Of a stretch of 64,000 nucleotides of DNA, positions 28,193 through 37,458 are shown in pieces. Numbering within the stretch: position 1 is the stretch's first letter; every line of letters begins with the position of its first letter. The position numbers and the translations under genes were made by a program. The DNA lies in NCBI GenBank assembly GCA_904424815.1, contig CAJGBI010000001.1, positions 547,010 through 611,009 on the forward strand. The letters are read 5' to 3'. The notes beneath the pieces were generated by a model, which was not told the DNA's origin, did not search any database, and saw nothing but the letters and a program-made list of their open reading frames with translations. Origin of the DNA: Puniceicoccaceae bacterium Marseille-Q1082 (GTDB lineage Bacteria > Verrucomicrobiota > Verrucomicrobiia > Opitutales > Intestinicryptomonadaceae).

Positions 28193-28957
28193 TTACGCCT
28201 TTGCCGCGCTTTCGACGAGGGCGACAAAGCTGTCGGCTTTGAGGGCCGCGCCGCCAATGAGCCCGCCGTCGATGTCTTTTTCGGCGAGCAGCGCGTCGGC
28301 GTTTTCAGGCTTCATCGAGCCTCCGTAAAGTATTTGGATTCCCTCGGCGACTTCCGAGCCGAAAGCGTCGGAGAGAATCTTGCGGATTGCCGCGTGGACT
28401 TCCTGCGCCATGGCGGGTGTTGCGGTCTTGCCGGTGCCTATCGCCCATACGGGTTCGTAGGCTATGACGACGTTGGCGGCTTCGTCTTTTGTCAAACCTT
28501 CGAGACCCTTGACGGTCTGTTCGGAAACGATGTCGAGCGTCTTGCCGGCCTCGCGCTCTTCGAGCTTTTCGCCGACGCAGAGGATGGGCTTCATGCCGTT
28601 GGCGAGAACCGCCTTGACCTTTTTATTGATTAGGCAGTTGCATTCCTTGAAATACTCGCGGCGCTCACTGTGCCCGAGTATCACGTAAGCGCAGCCGAAC
28701 TCTTTGAGCATGTCGGCGGCGACTTCGCCGGTGAACGCGCCGCTCTTTTCAAAGTGCATGTTCTGCGCGCCGAGCTTTATCTCGGAACCCGCGAGCGCTT
28801 TTGACGCCGCGTCTATGGCGGTGAAGGGGGGGCATACGGCAACGTCGACTTTCGTCTGCGAGCCGATTTTTTCCCTTATCGCGCCGATGAGGGCGGCCGC
28901 TTCGGCGGCCGTCTTGTTCATTTTCCAGTTGCCTGCTATGAAGTATTTGCGGGACAT
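28193..28957 (-). CDS. tpiA: Triosephosphate isomerase
   Basis: 254 residues. It interconverts dihydroxyacetone phosphate and glyceraldehyde 3-phosphate. N-terminal AGNWKMNKTAAEA carries the catalytic Lys, LGHSERREYF the catalytic His, and YEPVWAIGTGKTATP the catalytic Glu and flexible loop 6. GGSMKPENA and DGGLIGGAALK form the phosphate-binding end. A clear Shine-Dalgarno (AAGGAATAAAAA) precedes the ATG, almost identical to the one before gapA. It lies 25 nt after pgk. Confidence 0.98.
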   Translation of the reverse strand: MSRKYFIAGNWKMNKTAAEAAALIGAIREKIGSQTKVDVAVCPPFTAIDAASKALAGSEIKLGAQNMHFEKSGAFTGEVAADMLKEFGCAYVILGHSERREYFKECNCLINKKVKAVLANGMKPILCVGEKLEEREAGKTLDIVSEQTVKGLEGLTKDEAANVVIAYEPVWAIGTGKTATPAMAQEVHAAIRKILSDAFGSEVAEGIQILYGGSMKPENADALLAEKDIDGGLIGGAALKADSFVALVESAAKA

Positions 28958-28982
28958 TTTTTATTCCTTTTTGCGTTTGAAA

Positions 28983-30185
28983 TTATTTTCTGTCGAGGAC
29001 GGCGACCCCGGGGAGCTCCTTGCCTTCGAGGAATTCCAGCGAGGCTCCGCCGCCCGTGGAAATGAACGTCACGTCCTTGGCGTATCCGCTCTTCTTTACG
29101 GCCTTGACGGAGTCTCCGCCGCCGACGATGCTGACGGCGTCGCTCTTGGCGACTGCTTCGGCGATGGCGAAAGTGCCTGCCGCGCACGCCTTGATTTCAA
29201 AAATTCCCATGGGGCCGTTCCAGAGAATGGTCTTGCTCTTGGAAATTTCGCCCTTGTAGAGCTCTACGGTCTTGGGGCCGATGTCCACGCCCGACCAGCC
29301 GTCTTCGATGTCTTCCATTACTTTGAGCTCCCCGACGGTTCCGCCGGCGAAGTCTATGGAATTTGAAACGACGTTGTCAACGGGCAGGAGGAAGTTGACG
29401 CCCTTGGCTTTCGCCTTTTCGAGGGCGGCCTTGGCGAGGTCCACCTTGTCGGCTTCAACGAGGCTGCTGCCGACCTTCTTGCCCTTCGCGAGCGCGAAAG
29501 TGTACGCCATCGCGCCGCCGATGAGCATGGAGTCGCACTTGTCGAGGAGCGAGTCTATGACGGTGATTTTGTCGGAGACTTTCGCGCCGCCGAGTATGAC
29601 GGTGAAGGGGCGGTCGGGATTTTCCGTCTTGGAGCCGAGGAATTCGAGCTCTTTTTCTATGAGCAGGCCCGCCACCTTGACCGGAAGGTATGCGGCGACT
29701 CCGGCGGTCGTTGCGTGCGCCCTGTGGGCCGTGCCGAAAGCGTCGTTTACGTAGGCTTCCGCACCCGTGTCTTCCGCGAGCTTTTTGGCGAATTCGGGGT
29801 CGTTTTTCTTTTCTTCGGGGTAGAAGCGGGAATTTTCGAGGAGCACGACGTCTCCAGGCTTCATTGCAGCGCACGCCTCCTTGACTTTCGGGCCGATGCA
29901 GTCGTCCACGAAAGCGACGGGCTTGCCGAGCTTTTCGGAGAGCGCCTTCGCGACGGGCGCGAGCGAAAACTGGGTGTCCGCCTTGCTCTTCGGGCGGCCG
30001 AGGTGGCTTGTGAGCACCGCCATCGCGCCCTCGTCGATGAGGTATTTTATGGTCGGCAGAGCCGCGACTATGCGGGTGTCGTCGCTGATTTCGCCCTTGT
30101 TGTCGAAGGGAACGTTGAAGTCCACGCGCACGAAGACTTTTTTGCCTTTGAGGTTTACGTCCTTTATAGTCTTTATCTGTGACAT
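28983..30185 (-). CDS. pgk: Phosphoglycerate kinase
   Basis: 400 residues, the full family length. It makes ATP from 1,3-bisphosphoglycerate. N-terminal domain: [37 protein letters not shown] and [13 protein letters not shown]-terminal nucleotide domain: [31 protein letters not shown] and the closing [13 protein letters not shown]. First gene of pgk-tpiA. gapA is on the same strand 5 kb upstream, so the glycolytic genes are near each other but in separate units. Confidence 0.98.
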   Translation of the reverse strand: MSQIKTIKDVNLKGKKVFVRVDFNVPFDNKGEISDDTRIVAALPTIKYLIDEGAMAVLTSHLGRPKSKADTQFSLAPVAKALSEKLGKPVAFVDDCIGPKVKEACAAMKPGDVVLLENSRFYPEEKKNDPEFAKKLAEDTGAEAYVNDAFGTAHRAHATTAGVAAYLPVKVAGLLIEKELEFLGSKTENPDRPFTVILGGAKVSDKITVIDSLLDKCDSMLIGGAMAYTFALAKGKKVGSSLVEADKVDLAKAALEKAKAKGVNFLLPVDNVVSNSIDFAGGTVGELKVMEDIEDGWSGVDIGPKTVELYKGEISKSKTILWNGPMGIFEIKACAAGTFAIAEAVAKSDAVSIVGGGDSVKAVKKSGYAKDVTFISTGGGASLEFLEGKELPGVAVLDRK

Positions 30186-30290
30186 ATTTTTTGCGGTTGG
30201 TTTTTGTTGAAATTTTCACGCAATAATGCGCGCGCTCCGCCGAAATGCAAGATTTTTAAGACGCGGGCGCGCGGCGCGCAGGCGGGGTGT

Positions 30291-30311
30291 AAAAATGCGG
30301 CTTCACGCCGC
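30291..30311 (-). terminator. Weak terminator at the end of the TetR/membrane-protein operon
   Basis: On the minus strand GCGGC-GTGAA-GCCGC is followed by ATTTTT. The stem (30297-30311) overlaps the stop codon region of the membrane-protein gene. With only 5 bp it is a modest signal. Confidence 0.4.
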
Positions 30312-30926
30312 GCGGCCGGAAGCGTCCGCGGGGGCGGCCTCGGAAATTTTTTCCGTCATGGCGGCGGAGGCGAGTATCAGGCAGTAGGCGGCGAGCTCGA
30401 AGCCCTCCTCATAGAGTTCGGCGTTTGAGACCTCGAATATGTGCTCAAACATATACCCTGTCCAGAGCAGGGCGCACGCCGCGGCCATAAGAACCCCGCG
30501 CGCAGACATGATAAAGCGGAGCGCAGTTTTCAAATAGTGCCTGAATTTCATGGCGGCGCCGATGAGGGCTATGGAGAATCCGGCAATGAGCGTTATCGCG
30601 CGCCCCTTTCCGTAGAGCATAAACACCGCGGCGGCGGGAAGCCCCATTTTGTCGAAATCGACCTCCCGCAGTATGAACGCCCACATCAGCACCGCGAAAA
30701 ACAGCGTTATCATGCGCTCCCTTTTGCCGCCCTTTCGCAAGAGGGCGGTCACATAATATATAAATGCGCACGCCAGCAGGACGGCTTGCAGTATTTCGAG
30801 CGCGCCGCCCTCCGAATAAACCCAGCCCGTTTCGCCGAGTGCGAACACTGAAATCGCCGCCGAGGCGAGGGTAATTGCGGATATTGAGAACGCGGCCATG
30901 ATAAACGTCTTCGATTTGCCTTTCAT
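30303..30926 (-). CDS. Six-helix inner-membrane protein of unknown function, TetR-linked
   Basis: 207 residues. Six hydrophobic segments are visible: IMAAFSISAITLASAAISVF, EILQAVLLACAFIYYVTALL, MITLFFAVLMWAFILREVDF, ITLIAGFSIALIGAAM, GVLMAAACALLWTGYMF and FELAAYCLILASAAM. The third carries a conserved-looking REVDFDKMGLP just after the membrane. There is no transporter, kinase or protease motif. Its start overlaps the tetR stop by 4 nt, so it is co-translated with its probable regulator. The TetR context suggests a role in response to a membrane-active or toxic compound, but that is only an inference. Confidence 0.75.
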   Translation of the reverse strand: MKGKSKTFIMAAFSISAITLASAAISVFALGETGWVYSEGGALEILQAVLLACAFIYYVTALLRKGGKRERMITLFFAVLMWAFILREVDFDKMGLPAAAVFMLYGKGRAITLIAGFSIALIGAAMKFRHYLKTALRFIMSARGVLMAAACALLWTGYMFEHIFEVSNAELYEEGFELAAYCLILASAAMTEKISEAAPADASGRAA

Positions 30927-31501
30927 TTTTCAAAATTTTTTTCAAAGGCGTCGGCTACCTTGTCAAAAATGCCGAGAATTTCCCTGTCGCCCGTGATGAG
31001 GTGGAACATCGACGCCCCGATCGTTATCGAGGAGGCGATTTTGACGATTTCCGAGCAATCCGCGCCGTCGGCGGAGGGGGAATCCTCCTTTATGGCGCGC
31101 TCCATCTTGGAAAACAGGCTGTTGAACTCGGCGGCGTAGTCCCCCGACCAGAGCGCCATGTTTGAGAAGTCCATGAGCATTTTGCGCTTGTCGGGGGACT
31201 TCAAGAGGGCGTTTTTTGATTGCCTGAGTATTTCGGCAGCGTTTTCGGGGCCGCTCCTTTTGCCCTTGGGGGTCTTGTTGAAGTCTTTGAGAAAGGAGGA
31301 CGTAAGGTTTCTTACAACCTCTATAAAGAGGGCGTCTTTGCTGTTGAAATGGTACGTTATCTGGCCGAGCGAAACGCAGGCGTCTTCGGCTATGTCGCGC
31401 ATAGAAACCTGGGCGTACCCCTTTTTGCCTATCAGCTTTTCGGCGGAGAGCAGTATTTTCTCTCGGGTGCCGGTCGTCTCTTTTTCGCGCGGTTCGTTCA
31501 T
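30923..31501 (-). CDS. TetR-family transcriptional repressor
   Basis: 192 residues. The N-terminal helix-turn-helix spans ~12-60: TREKILLSAEKLIGKKGYAQ, then VSMRDIAEDACVSLGQITYH with the family's YHFNSKDAL. The C-terminal ligand-binding half is all-helical and has no close relative that I recognise. A promoter (TTGACA, 18 nt, TTCTAT) and a 26-bp palindrome overlapping its start site lie directly upstream, so the gene is very probably self-repressed. It is the first gene of a two-gene operon with a membrane protein, its likely target. Confidence 0.92.
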   Translation of the reverse strand: MNEPREKETTGTREKILLSAEKLIGKKGYAQVSMRDIAEDACVSLGQITYHFNSKDALFIEVVRNLTSSFLKDFNKTPKGKRSGPENAAEILRQSKNALLKSPDKRKMLMDFSNMALWSGDYAAEFNSLFSKMERAIKEDSPSADGADCSEIVKIASSITIGASMFHLITGDREILGIFDKVADAFEKNFEK

Positions 31502-31506
31502 TGGGG

Positions 31507-31532
31507 TTTTAGCTTGTACGTACGTGCTAAAA
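31507..31532. promoter_or_regulatory. Palindromic operator for the TetR regulator
   Basis: A 26-bp palindrome with arms TTTTAGC (31507-31513) and GCTAAAA (31526-31532) around a central GTACGTAC (31516-31523), broken only by two mismatched base pairs. It begins 6 nt upstream of the tetR ATG and covers the predicted start of transcription, the typical place for TetR autorepression. Confidence 0.75.
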
Positions 31533-31561
31533 TAGAATGTCCGCCTCCGTTTCTATGTCAA
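31532..31561 (-). promoter_or_regulatory. Promoter of the tetR-membrane protein operon
   Basis: Minus strand: a perfect -35 TTGACA (plus 31556-31561), an 18-nt spacer and a -10 TTCTAT (31532-31537). The -10 touches the palindromic operator, so a bound repressor would block the polymerase. Confidence 0.7.
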
Positions 31562-31620
31562 ACAAATTCGGAAAATTTTCGCGCTAAAAAACATTATCTT
31601 GCAAATCGGATTGCCGCGTC

Positions 31621-31642
31621 CTTTTCCGGCGCGCCGGAAAAG
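31621..31642. repeat. 22-bp perfect palindrome
   Basis: CTTTTCCGGCG followed by its exact complement CGCCGGAAAAG with no spacer. It lies in the gene-free interval 31533-31799, between the tetR promoter and the sialidase terminator. It could be a protein-binding site. No T tract follows, so it is not a standard terminator. Confidence 0.5.
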
Positions 31643-31652
31643 TTGCGCGCGC

Positions 31653-31691
31653 AAAAAAATCCGCTTTCCGTCCAAATCGGAAAGCGGATTT
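31653..31691 (-). terminator. Terminator of the sialidase-like gene
   Basis: A perfect 14-bp stem (31657-31670 with 31678-31691) with a 7-nt loop. On the minus strand it runs into seven T (31653-31659). It lies about 110 nt past the stop at 31800. Confidence 0.85.
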
Positions 31692-31799
31692 CCGCCGCCG
31701 GAAGCGCGCCTTTTGCGCCTTTCGGCAAATCTTGAAATTCCCCTCGGCGGGCGCGCAGGATTTCGCGGGGCGCGGGCGGTATCCGGCGCGGGCCAGGCG

Positions 31800-33194
31800 T
31801 CAGAGCAGGTTGTCGTCCGCCCGCCTGCCTCCGCCGTGTTTTGAGGGGGAGGATATTTCCATTTTCAGAGCGGAACCGGGGCTTACGAGTTTGCCCGCCT
31901 CTATATCCGCCTCCGTAATTTTTGCCATCAGAATCTCCTGTTTTTTGTACCCTCCTCGGGCGTGGTCGTAGGCGATGTAAAAACGGCCGTTGTGCTCGCA
32001 TACCGACGGGTAGCTCGTCTGGCGCTCGTCGAGCAGAATTTTTTTGGGGAAGGTCTTTCCGTCGTCGTAGCTGATGAAAGCCGTCATGCAGTAGCGCGCC
32101 CCTCCCGGCCTGAAAGTTTTCCCGTCGGGGCCGCGGACTTCGCCGAACACCGGCTTGCCGTCCTTCATTTCCGCGATGGAAACGTCGTTTGCCACGAGTA
32201 TCAGGTTGCCGGATTTCGCCCTGAAAAGCACGGCTTTCGTGTCTATCGAGACTTTGAGGGGGAATCCGACCTCCCTCCACGTTTTCCCGCCGTCGCGCGA
32301 TTCGAAGCCGGTGACGGGATCGCCCCACTTGCGCCTGAGCGTTGAGAAGAGCGAGCCGTCTTTGCGCAGTATTACGGACTGCTCGGCGAAAGTCGTCTTT
32401 GGGTCGCTCCTTTTCGAGTCTATGAGGCGCGAGGCGAATTCGATTTTGCCGCCGCGCGACTCTTTTATGAAGAACGCCCTTTGCGGGTTGCCGCCCATCG
32501 AAAACGTGTCGCCCGCGCGCAGAATCGACCCGTCCGGAAACACCGCGGGCTTCATCACGGAGGCGTTGTTTTTGCAGACGAGCCTCGGCGCCGACCAGCC
32601 TGTGGATTCGCTTTCGGGGTCGAGCATCACAAATTCCCAGGTCGCGGTCGGGCCGATTTGCCTGTCGCCGACGTCCATGTTTCTTACGACCGTAAAGCGT
32701 ATCTTTCCGTCGGCGTCCTTCCAGAGCAGCGGGTCGCTCGACGAGCCGTTGAGAACCTTCGAGGGGTCGAACACGAACACTTCCTTCCATGACTTTCCCC
32801 CGTCGGAGCTCGTCGAAACCACCGCGAATTGCGCGGTGTGTATTGTCTCGTTGGGCTGGTGGGCGAATATTTTGTCTTTCGGGGAAAATCTCTCGCCGCC
32901 CTCGATTTGCTCGTTGCTGCCGAAATACGCCGCCCAGAGCCTTCCGCCGTCGGAGACCTCTATCGTGGGGCAGCCCTGGAATATGCGCAGATTCATGCGG
33001 TACGGCGCCCTTCCTTTTTTGTTTATGATTTTTTGCAGGTACGGAGGGGTTTTCGCCGTTATGCCGTAGGGAAATTTTTGGGATATGTCGTCCGGCGGCG
33101 GCATTGAGACGTCGCCGACGATTTCGGAAACGCCGCCGCAAAAGGCGGCGGAGGCAAAAAACAGGATAGCGAGCGGACAAATCAGCTTTTTCAT
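31800..33194 (-). CDS. Secreted sialidase-like (BNR/Asp-box) beta-propeller protein
   Basis: 464 residues with a signal peptide (MKKLICPLAILFFASAAFCG). Three Asp boxes are clear: SSDGGKSWKEV (~130), SRDGGKTWREV (~296) and SYDDGKTFPKK (~374). Near residue 70, RIFQGCPTIEVSDGGRLWAA matches the R-x-x-Q-G-x-P-x-I-E entry typical of the exo-alpha-sialidase-like family in Bacteroidetes and Verrucomicrobia. The arginine triad cannot be assigned by eye, so activity on sialic acids is unproven; related proteins act on other acidic sugars. An overlapping 536-codon frame (31594-33204) is a shadow. A GH10 gene lies upstream on the same strand. Confidence 0.82.
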   Translation of the reverse strand: MKKLICPLAILFFASAAFCGGVSEIVGDVSMPPPDDISQKFPYGITAKTPPYLQKIINKKGRAPYRMNLRIFQGCPTIEVSDGGRLWAAYFGSNEQIEGGERFSPKDKIFAHQPNETIHTAQFAVVSTSSDGGKSWKEVFVFDPSKVLNGSSSDPLLWKDADGKIRFTVVRNMDVGDRQIGPTATWEFVMLDPESESTGWSAPRLVCKNNASVMKPAVFPDGSILRAGDTFSMGGNPQRAFFIKESRGGKIEFASRLIDSKRSDPKTTFAEQSVILRKDGSLFSTLRRKWGDPVTGFESRDGGKTWREVGFPLKVSIDTKAVLFRAKSGNLILVANDVSIAEMKDGKPVFGEVRGPDGKTFRPGGARYCMTAFISYDDGKTFPKKILLDERQTSYPSVCEHNGRFYIAYDHARGGYKKQEILMAKITEADIEAGKLVSPGSALKMEISSPSKHGGGRRADDNLL

Positions 33195-33329
33195 GAACTT
33201 CCAATATTTTTTGCGCGCCGCAGCGTCAATGAAATTTCGCCGCGGTGACCGCCGCAAATGTTCCGGCGCGCGTCCGGCAATTTGCCGTTTGCGGGCTCGG
33301 GGCGGCGTTTTTCGCCCCGAAAATTTGCC

Positions 33330-33379
33330 CCGCCAAAATTTTTCCTCCGCCGCGGTTGGGTTCGGAAAATTTTTGGCGG
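33330..33379 (-). terminator. Long hairpin downstream of the xylanase gene
   Basis: Arms 33330-33345 and 33364-33379 form a 16-bp stem with one A-A mismatch, starting 18 nt past the xylanase stop. A second hairpin (CGGGGCG/CGCCCCG, about 33298-33319) follows. There is no U tract, so it may stabilise the 3' end or terminate inefficiently. Confidence 0.45.
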
Positions 33380-33397
33380 GCGAGCGCGGCAAAAAAG

Positions 33398-34999
33398 CTA
33401 TTTCAAATTATAGTATGCGAATTTTTCCGAGCCGTCCGGAGATTTCCACGATATTCTGTACTTCCCCCGGAATCCGCGGAATTTTATGTCGCCGTTAGCG
33501 TCGGGAAGGGCGTCGAGGCTCGTTTTCCACTCCTTGTTGATTAGCTCGTCGAGGGCGAAAAAGGCGGGCTTGGGGTTCATTCCGCGCGTGAAAAGCCCCG
33601 ATATGGCGGGCTCTTTCGGGGCGCCGCAGTCGTCGAGCACATTCCACCACGTAATGCCCATTGAGGGCTTTTGGCTGAACCAGATTCTATAGAGGTTTCT
33701 GGCGACTATCGCCTGTACCATGCGCCCGCGCTCGGTGTCGTCGGGGGCGGAGATGGTGATTTCGCTCATATGTATCGGCTTGCCGGCGGCGCCTATCTTT
33801 TGGAAATCCTCCCAGATTTGCTTCGGGGTGACTTTGCGCATGTGCATTTCGTAGGAGGCGTTTTTGGGCTCGTCTCCGTTTGCGATGGCGCCGATTATCG
33901 CGGGGTCGAAAATGTGCATCTGCCAGCCTACTATGTCGATTTTGCACCCGCGCGAGACGAGGTCTTTTATTTGTTCGCCGTATTTGTCGAGGTAAAACGG
34001 CCCGTAGGGATTTTCGTTTATGTTGAGTTTTACGCTTTCGGGAAAGCGCTTTTGCGCTTCACGGAAGCCCTTGAACGTGTAGTCGGCGGGCATAAAGCCG
34101 TAGCGGGGGTTTTTGCAGAATACCCCGCCGGCGTTCATGCTTCCCTCGGCAAATTCCTGGAGGCTCTCGTTTACGACGTCCCAGCTGTTGACTCTGCCGC
34201 CGTAGTATTCCGCGAGTTCCGCGATGCGCTTGGCGAACGCCTTTTCAAAATTGCGCCCGAAATTCGGCATGTATTTGTCGAACTCTTCTGAGGTCATCTT
34301 GCGGTAGAAATCGGTGTATTGTTCGGGGACGTTTTTTACGTCGCGCCTGATTGGCGATTTCAGTATCTTTGCGAGCTTTTCCCTCTCGCCGCCCTCGGCG
34401 CATTTGTCGAAGAGCCATGCGGGAATGCTGTACGAGCGGTTGCCCCAGACGAGCGTGTGCCCGTGGACGCGCACGCCCCTGGCTTTCAGGAAATCGATTA
34501 CGGGGTCAGTCGGAGGGCGGCGCCAATGGATTTGCCCTTTGGGGTCCCCGCACTTTTCCCAAAATTCCTGAGAATCCCAATACTCGCCGCGGTAGCGGGG
34601 GCGGCCGTCCTGCATCTCGAATTTGTCCCAGTAAAACGCGACGGTGGCGGAGTTGAAGAGCGTGCCGAAGAGCGACCTGTATTTGGCGTTGAGCGTTTTA
34701 TCGCCGAGCTGGTCGAAATTGAATATGTGCGCCCCGAAGAAAAATTCGTGGGAAATCTGCTCGACGCGGACTTTTGAGCCCTTTTCGATTTCCCCGACTT
34801 TGAATGAGGCGTCAGCCTTGCGGTTGGCCTCGATGTCGGCGTCTATTTTCTTCTGGACCTCGGGATTCCACAGATCCCAATACTTTTGGGACATCACTTT
34901 GCCGGAGTCCTCCTCCGCGCTTTTTGGGATTTTTATTTCGGCGTTAGCCGCAAGCGCGGCGAGATGGGCGGCGAGCAATGCAAATGCGATTTTTTTCAC
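33398..34999 (-). CDS. Secreted endo-1,4-beta-xylanase, family GH10
   Basis: 533 residues from a GTG at 34999 that opens a standard signal peptide (start, then KKIAFALLAAHLAALAANA); a TTG at 35035 is the other option and no ATG is available. The GH10 barrel has VRVHGHTLVWGNRS, the acid/base Glu in NSWDVVNESL (~276), the nucleophile Glu in HMSEITIS (~412) and ITWWNVLDDCG with the conserved Trp. A ~90-residue N-terminal beta-domain and a short C-terminal beta-strand tail frame the barrel. It is transcribed towards the sialidase-like gene but separated from it by hairpins. Confidence 0.93.
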   Translation of the reverse strand: MKKIAFALLAAHLAALAANAEIKIPKSAEEDSGKVMSQKYWDLWNPEVQKKIDADIEANRKADASFKVGEIEKGSKVRVEQISHEFFFGAHIFNFDQLGDKTLNAKYRSLFGTLFNSATVAFYWDKFEMQDGRPRYRGEYWDSQEFWEKCGDPKGQIHWRRPPTDPVIDFLKARGVRVHGHTLVWGNRSYSIPAWLFDKCAEGGEREKLAKILKSPIRRDVKNVPEQYTDFYRKMTSEEFDKYMPNFGRNFEKAFAKRIAELAEYYGGRVNSWDVVNESLQEFAEGSMNAGGVFCKNPRYGFMPADYTFKGFREAQKRFPESVKLNINENPYGPFYLDKYGEQIKDLVSRGCKIDIVGWQMHIFDPAIIGAIANGDEPKNASYEMHMRKVTPKQIWEDFQKIGAAGKPIHMSEITISAPDDTERGRMVQAIVARNLYRIWFSQKPSMGITWWNVLDDCGAPKEPAISGLFTRGMNPKPAFFALDELINKEWKTSLDALPDANGDIKFRGFRGKYRISWKSPDGSEKFAYYNLK

Positions 35000-35035
35000 G
35001 GAAAAACAATAAAAGGCATTTGCAAAAGCTTTCAA

Positions 35036-35348
35036 GAGGCAATTCCGGCAAAAAACGGTAAACAGTTAATTTATTCGGCGCCCGAATACCGCCCGGGAAA
35101 ATGGAAAATGAGGGGCAAAAGCGCCCCGTTTTTTTTATTTCCCCTGGCTTGGCGAGGCAGGGAAATTTTTCTTTTTAATGAAATTTTATTGCGTACCGCC
35201 AATAGGCGGCCGCGCAGGATAGAATGCGCCGCAAACGTGCGCCCGTTCTGCATGGCCGCGGCTTTATCGCGGGGAATTCATGGGATTTTTTTGCTTTATC
35301 GAACGCGGGTAAACCGGCGGTTTTGCAGGCTCTATGCGGCGCGGGCGC
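35036..35348. other. Gene-free interval upstream of the xylanase gene
   Basis: About 300 bases with no credible coding frame. It holds one terminator-like hairpin on the plus strand (35112-35136) and presumably the xylanase promoter; I cannot assign -35/-10 boxes with confidence. Confidence 0.4.
35112..35136 (+). terminator. Orphan plus-strand terminator
   Basis: GGGGC-AAAAGC-GCCCC followed by G and eight T (35129-35136). There is no plus-strand gene upstream of it; the nearest gene is the minus-strand xylanase. Confidence 0.55.
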
Positions 35349-35379
35349 AAAAAAAAAGGCGCGCCGTGAAAGCGCGCCC
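35349..35379 (-). terminator. Terminator of gapA
   Basis: On the minus strand a GC stem (GGGCGCGC pairing with GCGCGCC, loop TTTCAC) is followed by nine T (35349-35357). On the plus strand it is followed by TTTTT, so it may act both ways. Confidence 0.8.
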
Positions 35380-35386
35380 GTTTTTG

Positions 35387-35413
35387 CGCAGGAATGCGCG
35401 GAGCATTCCTGCG
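35387..35413. repeat. Perfect 11-bp hairpin between gapA stop and its terminator
   Basis: CGCAGGAATGC, loop GCGGA, then GCATTCCTGCG. It lies 16 nt past the gapA stop and just before the terminator, as an additional 3' UTR structure. Confidence 0.55.
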
Positions 35414-35429
35414 TTAATGCGTTCCGCCC

Positions 35430-36476
<1,047 letters not shown>

Positions 36477-36686
36477 TCATTGTCGGAACTCGCGGCGGTG
36501 TTGCAACACTTTTTTTCGGAAAAAACTCCCGAAAAGCGGGCACGGTCGAAAGTCCGAAGGGCGCGGGGACTGGGGCGGGCGCGCTTTTTGCCGCGGATTT
36601 TCGGCATTTCGGGCGTTTTTGCTTGCGAAACGCCGGCGGATTCGGGAAATTTCAGAAAATTTTAACTTTTCCCGAAGGTGCCTTCC

Positions 36687-36815
36687 ATGAGAGACGACAA
36701 AAATCCGATCGAGACGAAGTACAAGACCGACAAGTTCTTCGTCGGCGTTTACGCGCTCGTGGCGGCGATGGTGGTATTGCAGATTGCGATAATCGCGTGG
36801 GGGGCGGTCAGCTGA
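36687..36815 (+). CDS. 42-residue single-span membrane peptide
   Basis: A short frame from ATG 36687 to TGA 36813-36815. The N-terminal ~16 residues are charged (MRDDKNPIETKYKTDKFF), followed by one hydrophobic helix (VGVYALVAAMVVLQIAIIAW) and a short GAVS end. GAAGGTG 9 nt upstream may serve as a ribosome-binding site. The stop is 1 nt before the CPBP protease ATG, as in a translationally linked operon, which argues that it is real. No known family recognised; it may be a partner of a membrane complex. Confidence 0.6.
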   Translation: MRDDKNPIETKYKTDKFFVGVYALVAAMVVLQIAIIAWGAVS

Positions 36816-36816
36816 A

Positions 36817-37458
36817 ATGTTTCAGGACGACGCTCTCTACTCTATCGCGATGTTTGCGGCCGCGGCGTGGCTCTTTAAAATGTGGGTTTGCGATCTGCGC
36901 GGGTTCGCGGCGGACGGGAAGGGGCGCAAGGGGGAATTCCCCGGGGCGAGGCCGGCGTCTCTTGGATTGTCCGCGGCAGGCGCGATGTGCGGGCTGGTTT
37001 TGCTCGCGGGAATCACGGCGGCGGAAATAGCGTCGGGCGAAGTCGGGGAGCAGACAAAAGTTTCGTTTTGGGCGCTGTTTTCATGGGTTGGGGCGGCGTT
37101 TATAGAAGAGCTCGTATTCAGGGGGTACCTCGTCGTCGAAAACCGCGGCAGGGCCGCGCTCTGGGGGAGCGTTTTCGCCTTTTCCCTGCTGTTCGCGCTG
37201 TGCCATCCGTTTTTCTGGGATTTTTCAGTCCCCGAGGGCGGGTCGGTTTTCGACGGGGTTTTCAGCCTCGATTTCTCCGCAAAAGCCTTCCGCGACTCCG
37301 CAAACGTGTTCGCATCGTCGATAGTCTTTTACATATTGAGGTTTTGCCCGCAAAACGGAATGCGCTCCCTGGTTCCGTGCGTGGCGGCGCACCTGGCTTA
37401 CAACGTCGGCGTCTTCTGCGTCAAGGCGGCGCAGGGATTTGTCGTATGGACTTTCTGA
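36817..37458 (+). CDS. CPBP-family intramembrane metalloprotease (Abi-type)
   Basis: 213 residues and several membrane helices. The three CPBP/Rce1 motifs are present: FIEELVFRGYLVV (EExxxR, ~99), FALCHPFFW (the His of motif 2, ~130) and AAHLAYNVGVF (HxxxN, ~193). Prokaryotic members process or modify peptides, and some are bacteriocin self-immunity proteins. The substrate here is unknown. It follows the 42-residue membrane peptide by 1 nt and overlaps the dus gene by 13 nt, so it is in the middle of a small operon. Confidence 0.85.
   Translation: MFQDDALYSIAMFAAAAWLFKMWVCDLRGFAADGKGRKGEFPGARPASLGLSAAGAMCGLVLLAGITAAEIASGEVGEQTKVSFWALFSWVGAAFIEELVFRGYLVVENRGRAALWGSVFAFSLLFALCHPFFWDFSVPEGGSVFDGVFSLDFSAKAFRDSANVFASSIVFYILRFCPQNGMRSLVPCVAAHLAYNVGVFCVKAAQGFVVWTF

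Noticed and set aside
31594-33204. 536-codon frame on the minus strand
   Set aside because: Same strand but another frame of the sialidase-like gene; it is Arg-rich and motif-free and runs through the terminator hairpin.
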